64,000 nt of DNA from Calditrichia bacterium (GCA_026983775.1 JALSTK010000068.1:1-64000), one strand, 5' to 3'. Counted from the stretch's first letter, positions 45,501-54,965 are shown. The notes: generated from the letters alone by a model not told the origin. Numbers and translations are program-made.

Positions 45501-47065
45501 CTCACCATGATATCTATTCTATCGAAGATTTATCGCAATTGATCTATGACTTGAAAAATGTGAACCCGGAAGCCCGTATATCGGTCAAACTGGTCTCCGA
45601 GGTCGGTGTAGGAACCGTGGCCGCCGGAGTGGCCAAAGCAAAAGCCGATATGGTTTTAATCAGTGGAAGTGACGGCGGCACCGGCGCGGCTCCTTTATCT
45701 TCTATTAAGCATGCCGGATCCAGTTGGGAAATTGGGTTGGCAGAGACTCAACAGGTGCTGGTCATGAATAAACTGCGTGGTCATATTCGTATCCAGGTCG
45801 ACGGTCAGATAAAAACGGGCAGGGATGTGGTGATTGGCGCCCTTCTGGGGGCGGAAGAATTTGGTTTCGGAACCAGTGCCCTGGTTGTACTCGGTTGTGT
45901 GATGATGCGCAAGTGTCATTTAAACACCTGCCCGGTAGGGATTGCCACGCAAAATCCCCAACTGCGCAGCCGCTTTCGGGGTAAACCGGATTATGTGGTT
46001 AATTTTATGCGCTTCATAGCCCGGGAAGTACGTGAAATTATGGCTGAATTGGGCTTCAGATCTTTTAATGAAATGGTCGGAAGAGTCGATCGTTTGGAGG
46101 TAAACCGCGCCGTTCAGCATTACAAAACAAGAGGAATTGATTTCTCCGGAATTCTATACCAACCCGATAAACAAGAGAATCTGCCCAGATACTGTACGGA
46201 AACACCCTCCCCGGATTTAACCAATGACCTGGATTTAAGATTAATTAAAGATGCAGCCTCTTCTCTCGAAAAGCAGAAAAAGACATCGATTCGGATGACG
46301 ATAAAAAATTTTAACCGATCCGTGGGAGCCCGCCTCAGCGGTGAAGTTTCCAAACGCTACGGATCGGCAGGGCTTCCGGCAGACACCATCAAGGTAAAAT
46401 TTGAGGGTTCTGCGGGGCAAAGTTTCGGCGCATTTTTGGCGCCGGGTATTACCTTTGAGGTCGAGGGAGATGCCAATGACTATTTTGGGAAAGGGTTGTC
46501 AGGTGGAAAACTGATTATCTATCCCCCTGACCGATCGACTTTTCTTCCCCATAAAAATATCATTACGGGAAATGTAAATCTTTTCGGAGCGACCGGAGGA
46601 GAAGCATTTATTCATGGTATGGCCGGTGAACGCTTTTGTGTACGCAATAGTGGTGCTATCGCAGTCGTTGAAGGGGTTGGTGATCACGGTTGTGAGTATA
46701 TGACCGACGGACGAGTAATCGTGCTCGGTAAAACAGGGATCAATTTTGCCGCCGGTATGAGCGGAGGGATTGCCTATGTCCTGGACGAAGACCTGTTGTT
46801 CGATACGCGTTGCAACCTGGAAATGGTTGACATCGAACCTCTTTCGGAAAAGGAAGACATCGATTTTTTATTCGCATATATCAAAAAACATGTGGACTTC
46901 ACGGGCAGTTCGTATGCCCAGAGAATCGTTGATAAATGGGAGGATATGTTACCCTATTTTGTCAAGATAATGCCGGTGGAATATCGCCGTGCTTTGGAAA
47001 GAATTCAGCAGCAGGAATCCAAAGAATCGGAATGGGTCGGGATGACAGAGGAGATTTATACCTGA
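42542..47065 (+). CDS. gltB: Glutamate synthase large subunit GltB
   Basis: GltB makes glutamate from glutamine and 2-oxoglutarate. The 1507-residue protein starts with a short propeptide and the Ntn glutaminase Cys16 (HDACGIGFVV). It then has the central domain, the FMN-binding synthase domain (SGSDGGTGAAPLSSIKHAG) with the 3Fe-4S cysteines in CVMMRKCHLNTCPVGIATQ, and the beta-helix at the C terminus (GGEAFIHGMAGERFCVRNSG). ATG 42542 sits behind GGGAAG. Its stop overlaps the gltD start. Confidence 0.97.
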   Translation: MNKPGLYEPSFEHDACGIGFVVNINGQKSHQIIEEGIQILCNLEHRGAIGSDHKTGDGAGMMVQIPHSFFTKKVEFTLPPAGQYGVGFFFLPGDDSTSYEARKLVQSVIVREGGAFLGWREVPNNPESLGQIARDSRPSLWQAFLKFPLLKNRALERKLYILRRCLEKEAIARGWGMDDFYIPSLSSRIIIYKGMFVSTQFISFYPDMKDTDFISALALVHQRYSTNTFPSWPLAQPFRYLAHNGEINTLRGNINKMVARDPKLTSSVFGNEISKVIPVINPEASDSSIMDTVLELLHMGGRSLEHSLMMMVPEPFGPKYHMSEDKRAFYEYHSAIMDPWDGPAALLFSDGIKIGGSLDRNGLRPARYVITKSGKVIMASEVGVLDIDPQDIREKGRLAPGKMLIVDTGLKRIIRDNEIKAKITRWKPYRRWLEDNRIELKGLFQVPGPVEYDPNTLLTRLKAFGYSLEDLKLIITPMVRNSQEPIGSMGNDAALAVLSEKPQLLYNYFRQLFAQVTNPPIDPYRENLVMSLMSFVGRQHNLLDEKPVHCRQLKLYYPILTNDDIKRLKSAKLKGFKVGSVPMLFKTEEGRGSLTSGLEQLCLAVEKKVDEGYSMVILSDRGITREWAAIPALLATSTVHHHLVDRGKRHLTALVIESGEVREVHHFALLLSYGASGINPYLVFESLFELRNRGYLDRHLSLPSAQMHYINAINRGLLKVMSKMGISTLRSYRQAQTYEAIGLSASFIEKYFPGTTSRIGGVGIDVFEEEVLHRHFAAFNNEPYHLKRLDSGGFYAYRQKSLKHLFTPEAITLLQQAVRDNNYLLFKKYTAEINNVNENLCTLRGLLKFKKGNPVPIEEVEAEGHIIQRLVTSAMSFGSISKEAHETLAIAMNRLGCKSNSGEGGEDEERYQLLANGDSAKSKIKQIASARFGVTSNYIVNSEELQIKMAQGAKPGEGGQLPGFKVNEIIAKVRNATPGVMLISPPPHHDIYSIEDLSQLIYDLKNVNPEARISVKLVSEVGVGTVAAGVAKAKADMVLISGSDGGTGAAPLSSIKHAGSSWEIGLAETQQVLVMNKLRGHIRIQVDGQIKTGRDVVIGALLGAEEFGFGTSALVVLGCVMMRKCHLNTCPVGIATQNPQLRSRFRGKPDYVVNFMRFIAREVREIMAELGFRSFNEMVGRVDRLEVNRAVQHYKTRGIDFSGILYQPDKQENLPRYCTETPSPDLTNDLDLRLIKDAASSLEKQKKTSIRMTIKNFNRSVGARLSGEVSKRYGSAGLPADTIKVKFEGSAGQSFGAFLAPGITFEVEGDANDYFGKGLSGGKLIIYPPDRSTFLPHKNIITGNVNLFGATGGEAFIHGMAGERFCVRNSGAIAVVEGVGDHGCEYMTDGRVIVLGKTGINFAAGMSGGIAYVLDEDLLFDTRCNLEMVDIEPLSEKEDIDFLFAYIKKHVDFTGSSYAQRIVDKWEDMLPYFVKIMPVEYRRALERIQQQESKESEWVGMTEEIYT

Positions 47066-48495
47066 TGGGAAAGATTACCGGATTTTTAGATTATAAGCGG
47101 CAGGATTTTAAAATACAAGGTGTTACGCAGCGAATTAGTCATTATCATGAATTTGCCGTACCGATAGGGGAAACGGATATCGCGATACAGGCGGCACGGT
47201 GTATGGATTGCGGCATCCCTTTCTGCCAATCAACCTTCGGTTGCCCCCTGTGGAATCTCATCCCGGAATGGAATGATTTGGCTTACCGCGGACAATGGCG
47301 AGAGGCCTATGAACGGCTTGAAATAACGAATAATTTTCCGGAATTCACGGGAAGACTCTGTCCGGCACCTTGTGAATCAGCTTGTACCTTATCGATTAAT
47401 GATGCTCCTGTCACCATTAAACAAATTGAGTTGGCAATAATTGAAAAAGCTTTCCAGGAAGGATGGGTTGTACCCTATCCGCCGCAAAAGAGTACCGGGA
47501 AAAGTGTAGCCGTCATCGGTTCAGGCCCGGCCGGATTAGCGGCTGCCCAGCAACTTAGACGACTGGGGCACCAGGTTACCGTTTTTGAAAAATCACCTAA
47601 AATCGGTGGCCTTTTACGCTATGGAATTCCCGATTTTAAGCTTGAAAAAAGAGTGATTGATCGTCGTTTGGAACAGTTGATTTCGGAAGGGATCGTCTTT
47701 AAAACAGAGGTGATGATCGGCGAAGATATATCTGCTCACTATTTAAAAAAATCGTTTGATAGTATTTTAATCGCGACCGGTGCCGGCCATCCCCGCGATC
47801 TGCAGATTCCGGGCCGGAACCTTAAAGGTATCTATTTTGCTCAGGAATTTCTGACCAATTCCAATTTATTTGTCGATGGAATGATTGACGGTAATCAGCT
47901 TATCTCCTGCCAGGATAAGACAGTGCTGGTCATCGGTGGAGGCGATACCGGTTCCGATTGTGTCGGCACGGCAAATCGACAGGGGGCCAGGAGGGTGTTT
48001 CAGTTTGAAATTTTACCCAAACCCGAAGAATGGAAATATAAATGGAATCCGTATTGGCCGAACCGGCCCGATATATTAAGAACTTCAACCTCCCACCAGG
48101 AAGGTTGTGAACGGGAATGGAGTGTTATGACGAAATCCTTCTCCGGTCGTCATGGAAAAATCGAAAAGGCCTCTTTTAGCCGGGTACGGTGGGATCGATC
48201 AGGAAAAAGTCTGCAACCCGATATGCAGGAAATTCCGGATTCGGATTTTGAATTGAATATAGATATGGTATTATTAGCCACAGGCTTCGTACATCTGGTT
48301 CATAACAGGCTCATCAAGGACCTGCGGTTACAATTTGATGATAAAAAAAATTTACGGGTAGATGAACATTTTATGACATCGGTACCGGGCGTGTTTGCTG
48401 CCGGAGATGCTGCGAAGGGACCCTCTCTGATTGTGAAGGCCATCTATGCCGGTCGCGAGGCAGCCAAATCAATCCACAACTATTTGATGTGCTGA
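47065..48495 (+). CDS. gltD: Glutamate synthase small subunit GltD
   Basis: GltD passes electrons from NAD(P)H to GltB. The 476-residue protein starts at ATG 47065, one base inside the gltB stop; the frame continues upstream but overlaps gltB. It has 4Fe-4S cysteine sets (CMDCGIPFCQ, CPAPCESACTL), the FAD motif VIGSGPAGLAAAQQL, the NAD(P) motif VIGGGDTGSDC and the closing FAAGDAAKGPSLIVKAI. Length is normal. Confidence 0.96.
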   Translation: MGKITGFLDYKRQDFKIQGVTQRISHYHEFAVPIGETDIAIQAARCMDCGIPFCQSTFGCPLWNLIPEWNDLAYRGQWREAYERLEITNNFPEFTGRLCPAPCESACTLSINDAPVTIKQIELAIIEKAFQEGWVVPYPPQKSTGKSVAVIGSGPAGLAAAQQLRRLGHQVTVFEKSPKIGGLLRYGIPDFKLEKRVIDRRLEQLISEGIVFKTEVMIGEDISAHYLKKSFDSILIATGAGHPRDLQIPGRNLKGIYFAQEFLTNSNLFVDGMIDGNQLISCQDKTVLVIGGGDTGSDCVGTANRQGARRVFQFEILPKPEEWKYKWNPYWPNRPDILRTSTSHQEGCEREWSVMTKSFSGRHGKIEKASFSRVRWDRSGKSLQPDMQEIPDSDFELNIDMVLLATGFVHLVHNRLIKDLRLQFDDKKNLRVDEHFMTSVPGVFAAGDAAKGPSLIVKAIYAGREAAKSIHNYLMC

Positions 48496-48530
48496 TCCGC
48501 TATTCGTATTCCGGAGAAACAGCGTTTCGC

Positions 48531-49115
48531 TCAATCGATGGTTTCCCGGTAGATTAAAAATTTCTGAACAATCTCTTCCGCCGGAATCCGAAAGCGCAAT
48601 TGTTCGGCATCAAGACGCAGAGGATAGTAAAATTCCTGATATTCTCCCCACTCATCATTCCAGGAAAATGCGATACAGTAATTCGGCCAACCGTACATTT
48701 CGTCCTGATTGGAGACTGTACGGGTTTTGCAGACTTTAAGCCGGAAGCCGTCGAAAAGAACCCCTTTGTCGGAAAGAATCGGTTCCAGTTCCAAATTTAC
48801 CGCCAAATCCAGTTGTTCCAGACAATAGTCGTGCAAAGCCGTTTTAATATCGCGGCAATACTTTTTCATTAATTTTTCAAAGGTTGTTAACGAAAGTCGC
48901 GGAGAGGGTTTCATCGGTATTTTGGTTCGGAATATCTTATGCATTCCCCAGCGGATCTGAAATAAATACTGTTTGGAATTCTCGTATTCATAGAGGTGAA
49001 AAGTTAACCGGCCCAGGCGTGAATCCTCTTCCGGCACTAAAATCTTACACGCTTTCTGCAGGGCCTCTTTCAACTCTCCCTGCTCTACTTCCGAAAACAG
49101 ATTCGTTTCTCTCAT
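48531..49115 (-). CDS. Uncharacterised soluble protein, 194 residues
   Basis: I do not recognise a family. The protein is soluble and charged, without signal peptide or membrane segment. It has helical N-terminal parts, a basic middle and an aromatic C-terminal part (DEMYGWPNYCIAFSWNDEWGEYQEFYYPLRLDAEQLRFRIP). It runs convergent to gltD with a 35-base gap. The sense of the frame is supported by clean codon usage and its length. Function unknown. Confidence 0.75.
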   Translation of the reverse strand: MRETNLFSEVEQGELKEALQKACKILVPEEDSRLGRLTFHLYEYENSKQYLFQIRWGMHKIFRTKIPMKPSPRLSLTTFEKLMKKYCRDIKTALHDYCLEQLDLAVNLELEPILSDKGVLFDGFRLKVCKTRTVSNQDEMYGWPNYCIAFSWNDEWGEYQEFYYPLRLDAEQLRFRIPAEEIVQKFLIYRETID

Positions 49116-49764
49116 AAGATTTACTCCTGTGTTAATATAAAAAAGTGCAGGCGATGAATGCCAATAAAAATTGCATTATTTAGCATCAAAAATGTTAAAA
49201 AGGAAAATGGTTATTTATAAAAGAGTGAGGTTAAGATCTTTCTATTTTAGTATATTTGCTTATTTGTGGGAATCACAGTAACTTTTTATGCCTTATATAT
49301 CATAATAAAAAACGGCTCTACCGGGGTTCTTGTGAAGTCATATATTAAATAAAGACGGACAATATGATTTTACTGCTTCGTTCATTTTGCATTTAATAAT
49401 AAAAGTATCCGAAGGATACTAATGTAAGTAGCCACAGGCGAAGCCTGTGGTAAAGCGGTAAAAGCGAGCGTGACGCTGAAGGCGTCGAATGTGGAACACA
49501 GAGCATAGAGATCCTATATATCGAAAGGTCTGGTTTATTTTACCGCTTTGCGGTAACCCTATTCGGTTGCATCTTGCCCGCAGGTTTCGCTCCAGCCCGG
49601 CGGCTGACGGGTGTGGCTACTCATATTACATCACTTCGTGATGATTTAAAGATAGGATATGAAGTAAATCTAATTTTTTAGAAAAATGATTTAAGGATGA
49701 CATTTTTGCGGCGTTTAACCACAAAAAACCCGGTAGAACCCAAAAAACAAAAACGGTTGCGGAT
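49116..49764. repeat. Intergenic region with inverted repeat copy C
   Basis: No gene is seen. 49311-49568 matches copy A/B of the dispersed repeat in inverted orientation, with the hairpins GTATCC-GAA-GGATAC, CCACAGGC-GAA-GCCTGTGG and TACCGC-TTT-GCGGTA. A further piece, CATCAC-TTC-GTGATG, lies at about 49628-49642. The right end carries ACCCGGTAGAACCC (49728-49741), an inverted partner of the left end GGCTCTACCGGGGTT (49314-49328), so the whole 49311-49741 has terminal inverted repeats. Confidence 0.7.
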
Positions 49765-51120
49765 ATGAATGAAGAGACATTAATCGTGGATCTATATGAA
49801 CTGACTATGGCTGCCGGATATTTTGAACAACAGTATAATCCGACAGTAACGTTTGAATTATTCATTCGGGAACTTCCCGAACCCAGGAATTATTTAGTAA
49901 CCGCGGGACTGGAGCAGGTTATCGAATATCTGCAGAATTTGTCCTTCAATTCCGGACAGATCGAGTATCTTCGAAACTTGCCGTCTTTTAAAAACATATC
50001 CCAGGCTTTTTTTGACTATCTGTCTACCTTTCATTTCAGCGGAAATATGTATGCCATTCCCGAAGGTACGATTGTTTTTGCCAATGAACCGCTTATTCAG
50101 ATCGAGGCCCCCTTAATAGAGGCCCAGATCGTGGAAACCTATTTACTCTCTATGATTAATTTCCAGACGATGGTTGCTTCGAAAGCAGCCCGGGTTATTC
50201 ACGCCGCGACCAGCGACGGGCAGCAACGGGGCGTGATGGAATTCGGTAGCAGACGGGCCCATGGTCCGGAAGCCAGTGTACTTGCCGCCAGAGCCGCCTA
50301 TCTGGCAGGATTTATGGGCACTTCGAATGTCCTGGCCGGGAAACGCTTTGATATTCCTGTACTCGGTACGACCGCCCATTCCTGGACCATGGCCTTTGAA
50401 AGTGAAGAAGATGCCTTTCGCCGCTATCAGGATGTGTTTAAAGAAAAGGCCACTTTCCTGATCGATACCTATGATACGGTGCAGGGGGTTGAGAATGCCA
50501 TGAAGGTAGCGGATGATTTCTTGGCGGTACGCATCGACAGTGGCGATCTGGCGGAAGAGGCCCGGAAAATACGTAAAATCCTGGATCGGAACGGGCGGCA
50601 GGAGGTTAAAATAATCTTGAGTAGCGATCTAAATGAATATAAAATACAGGATATGATTCGTAAACAAACCCCGGTGGATTATTTTGGAGTCGGAACTCAA
50701 GTAGCAACTTCTTTTGATGCTCCGGCTTTACAGGCCGTCTACAAAATGGTTGAAATTGCGGCCAAAGATCATGTCCAATATCGGGCCAAGTTCAGCAGAA
50801 ACAAAGTAACCTTACCCGGAAGAAAACAAATCTGGCGATTCGCCAACAGACAGGTATCCCATGACCTGATCTGCAACAGCGATGAAGATTATTCCAATCA
50901 AGCTTTTCCTTTGATTCGGCAATATATACGGAAGGGGAAAGTCATCGTTGATGTTCCGGATGTAAGGCAGGCGAGGCGAGTCGTTGCGGATCATCTTCAA
51001 CAATTACCTCAATCCTTGTTGAGTCTAACGAAAAAGGAAACCTATCCGGTAAAGATTAGTTCCAAATTAATGAACATCCTGAATTCCCTTAAAAATCAAA
51101 TGGAAAATAAGGAAGTGTGA
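49765..51120 (+). CDS. pncB: Nicotinate phosphoribosyltransferase
   Basis: This enzyme joins nicotinate to PRPP in the NAD salvage pathway. The 451 residues show the family opening LIVDLYELTMAAGYF, EFGSRRAHGPEA, the catalytic-His segment TTAHSWTMAF, AVRIDSGDLAEEARK and YFGVGTQVATSFDAPAL. It is followed after three bases by pncA, giving a compact salvage unit. The gene starts directly after the repeat region, so its promoter may lie inside or next to the repeat. Confidence 0.95.
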   Translation: MNEETLIVDLYELTMAAGYFEQQYNPTVTFELFIRELPEPRNYLVTAGLEQVIEYLQNLSFNSGQIEYLRNLPSFKNISQAFFDYLSTFHFSGNMYAIPEGTIVFANEPLIQIEAPLIEAQIVETYLLSMINFQTMVASKAARVIHAATSDGQQRGVMEFGSRRAHGPEASVLAARAAYLAGFMGTSNVLAGKRFDIPVLGTTAHSWTMAFESEEDAFRRYQDVFKEKATFLIDTYDTVQGVENAMKVADDFLAVRIDSGDLAEEARKIRKILDRNGRQEVKIILSSDLNEYKIQDMIRKQTPVDYFGVGTQVATSFDAPALQAVYKMVEIAAKDHVQYRAKFSRNKVTLPGRKQIWRFANRQVSHDLICNSDEDYSNQAFPLIRQYIRKGKVIVDVPDVRQARRVVADHLQQLPQSLLSLTKKETYPVKISSKLMNILNSLKNQMENKEV

Positions 51121-51123
51121 ATC

Positions 51124-51711
51124 ATGTCTGTGTTATTTCTGGATATTGACACTCAAATCGATTTTATGATGCCGCAGGGCGCCCTGTATGTACCGCAGGC
51201 CGAACAATTGTTACCGGTCTTAAAGCGCATCAGTGATTATGCAATCGCAAAACACATTCCTGTACTGGCTTCTGCCGATGCCCATGCCGTAGATGACCCT
51301 GAATTCGAACAATTTCCTCCTCATTGTATTAAGGGCCGGCCCGGACAGCAAAAAGTAGCGGAAACCTATCCCAAACTTTTTTTGGTGGAAGAGCATGACG
51401 AAAAAGCGGTCAATCCGGAAAATTTGAACCGCGATCATGTCCTTTTTGAAAAACGAACTTTTGATGTCTTCTCTAATCCCAAAATCGAACTTTATCTTCA
51501 GCATTACCAGCCTGAACAAGTTGTGGTTTATGGAGTCGCCACGGATTATTGTGTACAGGCTGCAGTCTTAAGCCTACTGGAGCGCGATTATCCGGTAGTC
51601 TTATTGACCGATGCCATTAAAGCGGTTGACCCTTCTCTTGAAGCAGGTGTCCTTAAAAATTTGCAATCCAAAGGGGCTCTTCTAACTACATTCGATATTT
51701 TTTCAAAATAA
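51124..51711 (+). CDS. pncA: Nicotinamidase (isochorismatase family)
   Basis: PncA hydrolyses nicotinamide to nicotinate, feeding the pncB product upstream. The 195-residue isochorismatase-fold protein has Asp9 in LDIDTQIDF, the metal site DAH (52-54), Lys110 in FEKRTFDVF, and the catalytic Cys143 in YGVATDYCVQAA. All three catalytic residues (Asp, Lys, Cys) are present. Distances are typical of nicotinamidases. Confidence 0.92.
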   Translation: MSVLFLDIDTQIDFMMPQGALYVPQAEQLLPVLKRISDYAIAKHIPVLASADAHAVDDPEFEQFPPHCIKGRPGQQKVAETYPKLFLVEEHDEKAVNPENLNRDHVLFEKRTFDVFSNPKIELYLQHYQPEQVVVYGVATDYCVQAAVLSLLERDYPVVLLTDAIKAVDPSLEAGVLKNLQSKGALLTTFDIFSK

Positions 51712-52176
51712 TTTCGATCCATTTGTCACCATAGAACAGAACTAATCCGATTTTAGATGTAGCATAGGGAACAGGTCGTACTCTTCGTAACGTGTTTGTT
51801 AATCTATATATCCGGAATATGAGAAAAATCAAAAAACCCTCTTGACACATTTTGAAAACATTAGTATACTGTATCACCTTTCGATATCTCTTTTCATTAG
51901 GTTTAAAGTAGGGGCAAGGTCACGTGGAAGAAGATCCTCTTTCTGGTGTTGTAGAGAGTAATCCTGTATTTAGTAAAAAATGTTGCCATCGACTCGCCTG
52001 CCGTCATCGAGTATCTTCGTTATATTGTCAAAATATTCTAAGAGCCATACCGGTTACCTGGATTAAAACCGAACACGGTTTCCCCTAATTTCCCTCATAT
52101 CTACATATCTAATTATTAATCGTTTTGTTTGAGTATTTAATGATTAACCGATGTACTAATAACGGGAGGACATCAA
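51712..52176 (+). promoter_or_regulatory. satP promoter and long untranslated leader
   Basis: The best sigma-70 promoter of the window lies here: TTGACA (51842-51847), a 17-base spacer, TATACT (51865-51870). Transcription would start near 51877, leaving a leader of about 300 bases before the ATG at 52177 (ribosome site GGGAGGA). The leader holds no open frame of note and no riboswitch class I recognise; AAAACCGAACACGGTTT (52066-52082) is a short inverted repeat. The upstream half 51712-51840 is featureless. Confidence 0.6.
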
Positions 52177-52749
52177 ATGTCTGAAAGCACTCAACTAGTC
52201 GATACAACTGCAAATCCTGCACCTCTTGGTTTGCTCGGTTTCGGAATGACAACCGTATTGCTTAATTTACATAATGCCGGAATTTACGCTTTGGGTACTA
52301 TGGTTCTGGCCATGGGCCTCTTCTACGGCGGAATGGCCCAAATTTTTGCCGGATGGATGGAATGGAAAAAAGGGAATACCTTCGGTACCACGGCTTTTTC
52401 TTCTTATGGTCTGTTTTGGGAAACACTGGTTTTCCTGCTTCTAATGAAAAGCTGGGGCTGGTGGCCCGGTGCGGAAGCGGGAGCCATGGTGGCCTATCTG
52501 TTTATGTGGGGTCTGTTTACCTTTGTGATGTGGATCGCCACTCTTAAACATAATAAGGCGTTGCAGGTGGTTTTTCTTACTTTGTGGATTCTGTTCTGGT
52601 TACTGGCTATAAAAGATGCGACCGGTAGTGTTTTAATCGGAAGAATTGCCGGATGGGAAGGCATCTTCTGCGGATTGTCAGCCGTGTATTTGGCCCTGGC
52701 AGAAGTATTGAACGAAACTTATGGGAAAACCGTATTGCCGATCGGATAA
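52177..52749 (+). CDS. satP: Acetate uptake transporter of the GPR1/FUN34/YaaH family
   Basis: This 190-residue protein has six membrane helices and the family signature [14 protein letters not shown] near the N terminus. The segments [17 protein letters not shown] and [14 protein letters not shown] are conserved in SatP proteins, which import acetate or succinate. It lies next to acetyl-CoA synthetase, so acetate is the likely substrate. The 49-base gap to acs has no terminator, so the two are probably cotranscribed. Confidence 0.93.
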   Translation: MSESTQLVDTTANPAPLGLLGFGMTTVLLNLHNAGIYALGTMVLAMGLFYGGMAQIFAGWMEWKKGNTFGTTAFSSYGLFWETLVFLLLMKSWGWWPGAEAGAMVAYLFMWGLFTFVMWIATLKHNKALQVVFLTLWILFWLLAIKDATGSVLIGRIAGWEGIFCGLSAVYLALAEVLNETYGKTVLPIG

Positions 52750-52798
52750 AGTGGCATTAAAATTTAACATTAACGAATATTCTATAAGGAGACTATAG

Positions 52799-54826
52799 AT
52801 GGCTGAAGACAAAAAAGGAAATGAAGTATCCGAGGCTCAGATCGCAGTCCATTGGAAAGAAGAAGAATATTTTGAACCGACTCCTAAATTTATCGGTCAG
52901 GCCAACGTTACCGACGATTCCATATTTAAGCGTTTTGCAATGGAAAATTTCCCGGAATGCTATAAAGAATATGCCGATATGCTGGATTGGTATGAATATT
53001 GGCACACAACGCTTGATTCCAGCAATCCTCCCTTCTTTAAATGGTTCGTAGGCGGGAAAATAAATGCCAGTTATAACTGTATCGACCGCCACCTGCCCAA
53101 ATACAAGAACAAAGCCGCCCTGCATTTTGTGCCGGAACCGGAAGATGAACCGATCGAACATATCACTTTTCAAGAACTATATGTTCGTGTTAATGAATTC
53201 ACGGCTCTGCTTAAGGACCTCGGCTTAAAAGCGGGTGATACGGTTACGCTACATATGCCTATGATTGCTGAATTGCCGATTACCATGCTGGCATGCGCCC
53301 GTCTGGGAGTGATCCATTCCCAGGTTTTTTCCGGGTTTTCCGGTAAAGCCTGTGCGGATCGAATTGTGGATGCAAAAAGTAAATTCCTGATCACTTCGGA
53401 TGCCTATTATCGGGGTGGTAAGCTGCTGGATCATAAGGAGAAAGCGGACATTGCCGTGGCCGAAGCTGAGAAGGAAGGGCAGCACGTGGAGAAGGTCTTA
53501 ATCTGGCAACGTTATCCGGGAAAATATTCTGCGGAAACACCGTTGGTGGAAGGCCGCGATGTAATTGTGAATGACCTGTTGAAAAAGTACAGACACCAGC
53601 GGGTAGAACCGGTAAAATTGAATTCCGAAGATACGTTGTTTCTGATGTATACTTCCGGTACAACCGGTAAACCGAAGGGTGCCCAGCATTCCATAGGTGG
53701 ATATATGGCCTATGTGACCGGTACATCCAAGTATATTCAGGATATTCATCCCGAAGACGTATACTGGTGTATGGCCGATATCGGCTGGATCACCGGCCAT
53801 TCCTATATTGTGTATGGTCCATTGGCTCTGGCAGCTTCATCGGTTATTTTTGAAGGCGTTCCGACGCATCCGGATGCGGGCCGTCCCTGGCGTGTGGCCG
53901 AAGAGCTGGATGTAAATATCTTCCATACCTCTCCGACTGCTATTCGTGCCCTGCGCCGTGTCGGTCCCGATGAGCCGGCTAAATACAACTACCACTTCAA
54001 ACACATGACTACGGTCGGTGAACCGATCGAACCGGAAGTATGGCGGTGGTATTTCAACGTAGTGGGCAAGAAGGAAGCTGCCATAGTCGATACCTGGTGG
54101 CAAACCGAGACAGGTGGTTTTCTGTGCTCCACGGTTCCGGCTATTCATAAAATGAAACCCGGAAGTGCCGGACCCGGAGTACCGGGGATTTATCCTATTA
54201 TTTTTGACGATGAGGGTAAACCGTTGCCTGCCGGTAGTGGTAAGGCGGGGAATATCTGTATTCAGAATCCCTGGCCGGGTCGAATGCTGACCATCTGGGG
54301 CGACGATGAGCGTTTTGTCAACCAGTATTACAGACGATATAACAAAGATCCCAAGAGTAAGGATTGGCACGACTGGCCCTATTTTGCCGGTGACGGTGCC
54401 GTGGAAGCTCCGGACGGTTTCTTCCGTATTCTGGGCCGCATCGATGATGTGATCAATGTTGCCGGTCACCGTCTCGGTACCAAGGAATTGGAATCTGCGG
54501 CTCTTATGGTGGAAGAGATAGGTGAAGCGGCTGTTGTTCCCGTAGCTGATCCGATTAAGGGAAAGATTCCTCATATTTTTGTTTCCCTTAAGCCGGGCAT
54601 TAAGGCCAGTAAGGAACTGGAACAAAAGGTCACCGATACTTTGGCGAAGGAAATCGGTCCCATCGCCAAACCCGGCAGAGTTTGGATAGTACCGGATATG
54701 CCTAAAACACGTTCCGGTAAAATCATGCGTCGGGTTCTGGCGGCTATTGCCAACAAACAGGATACGGGTGACGTAATGACCCTGGCCAATCCACAGGTTG
54801 TGGAGGAAATTCAAAAGATGGCCTGA
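52799..54826 (+). CDS. acs: Acetyl-CoA synthetase (AMP-forming)
   Basis: Acs activates acetate to acetyl-CoA through acetyl-AMP. The 675-residue protein contains the P-loop TSGTTGKPKGAQHS, WWQTETGG and ILGRIDDVINVAGHRLGT, plus the C-terminal KTRSGKIMRR. That last Lys is the known site of regulatory acetylation. The genes downstream encode an acetyltransferase and a deacetylase, matching this control. The start follows AAGGAGACTATAG. A terminator lies after the stop. Confidence 0.97.
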   Translation: MAEDKKGNEVSEAQIAVHWKEEEYFEPTPKFIGQANVTDDSIFKRFAMENFPECYKEYADMLDWYEYWHTTLDSSNPPFFKWFVGGKINASYNCIDRHLPKYKNKAALHFVPEPEDEPIEHITFQELYVRVNEFTALLKDLGLKAGDTVTLHMPMIAELPITMLACARLGVIHSQVFSGFSGKACADRIVDAKSKFLITSDAYYRGGKLLDHKEKADIAVAEAEKEGQHVEKVLIWQRYPGKYSAETPLVEGRDVIVNDLLKKYRHQRVEPVKLNSEDTLFLMYTSGTTGKPKGAQHSIGGYMAYVTGTSKYIQDIHPEDVYWCMADIGWITGHSYIVYGPLALAASSVIFEGVPTHPDAGRPWRVAEELDVNIFHTSPTAIRALRRVGPDEPAKYNYHFKHMTTVGEPIEPEVWRWYFNVVGKKEAAIVDTWWQTETGGFLCSTVPAIHKMKPGSAGPGVPGIYPIIFDDEGKPLPAGSGKAGNICIQNPWPGRMLTIWGDDERFVNQYYRRYNKDPKSKDWHDWPYFAGDGAVEAPDGFFRILGRIDDVINVAGHRLGTKELESAALMVEEIGEAAVVPVADPIKGKIPHIFVSLKPGIKASKELEQKVTDTLAKEIGPIAKPGRVWIVPDMPKTRSGKIMRRVLAAIANKQDTGDVMTLANPQVVEEIQKMA

Positions 54827-54842
54827 TGCCAGGTTGCAACAC

Positions 54843-54871
54843 AGGTTCCCGTTTATCGGGAACCTTTTTTT
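54843..54871 (+). terminator. Rho-independent terminator after acs
   Basis: AGGTTCCCG (54843-54851), loop TTTAT, CGGGAACCT (54857-54865), followed by T7. It is a classical terminator and separates the satP-acs transcript from the pat-acuB-acuC genes, which must have their own promoter in 54872-54965. Read-through may still join them. Confidence 0.85.
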
Positions 54872-54965
54872 GTTGTGAGTCCTGCCTTGTTTCAGTATAT
54901 TTATAAAAGATTCGATTCCATAGACCAGAAGGTTCCGCTATTCTAATATATGTTAAAGGACTTAC

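Noticed and set aside
53837-54814. 325-codon minus-strand frame inside acs
   Set aside because: It is antisense to a perfectly conserved acetyl-CoA synthetase and shows no family motif.
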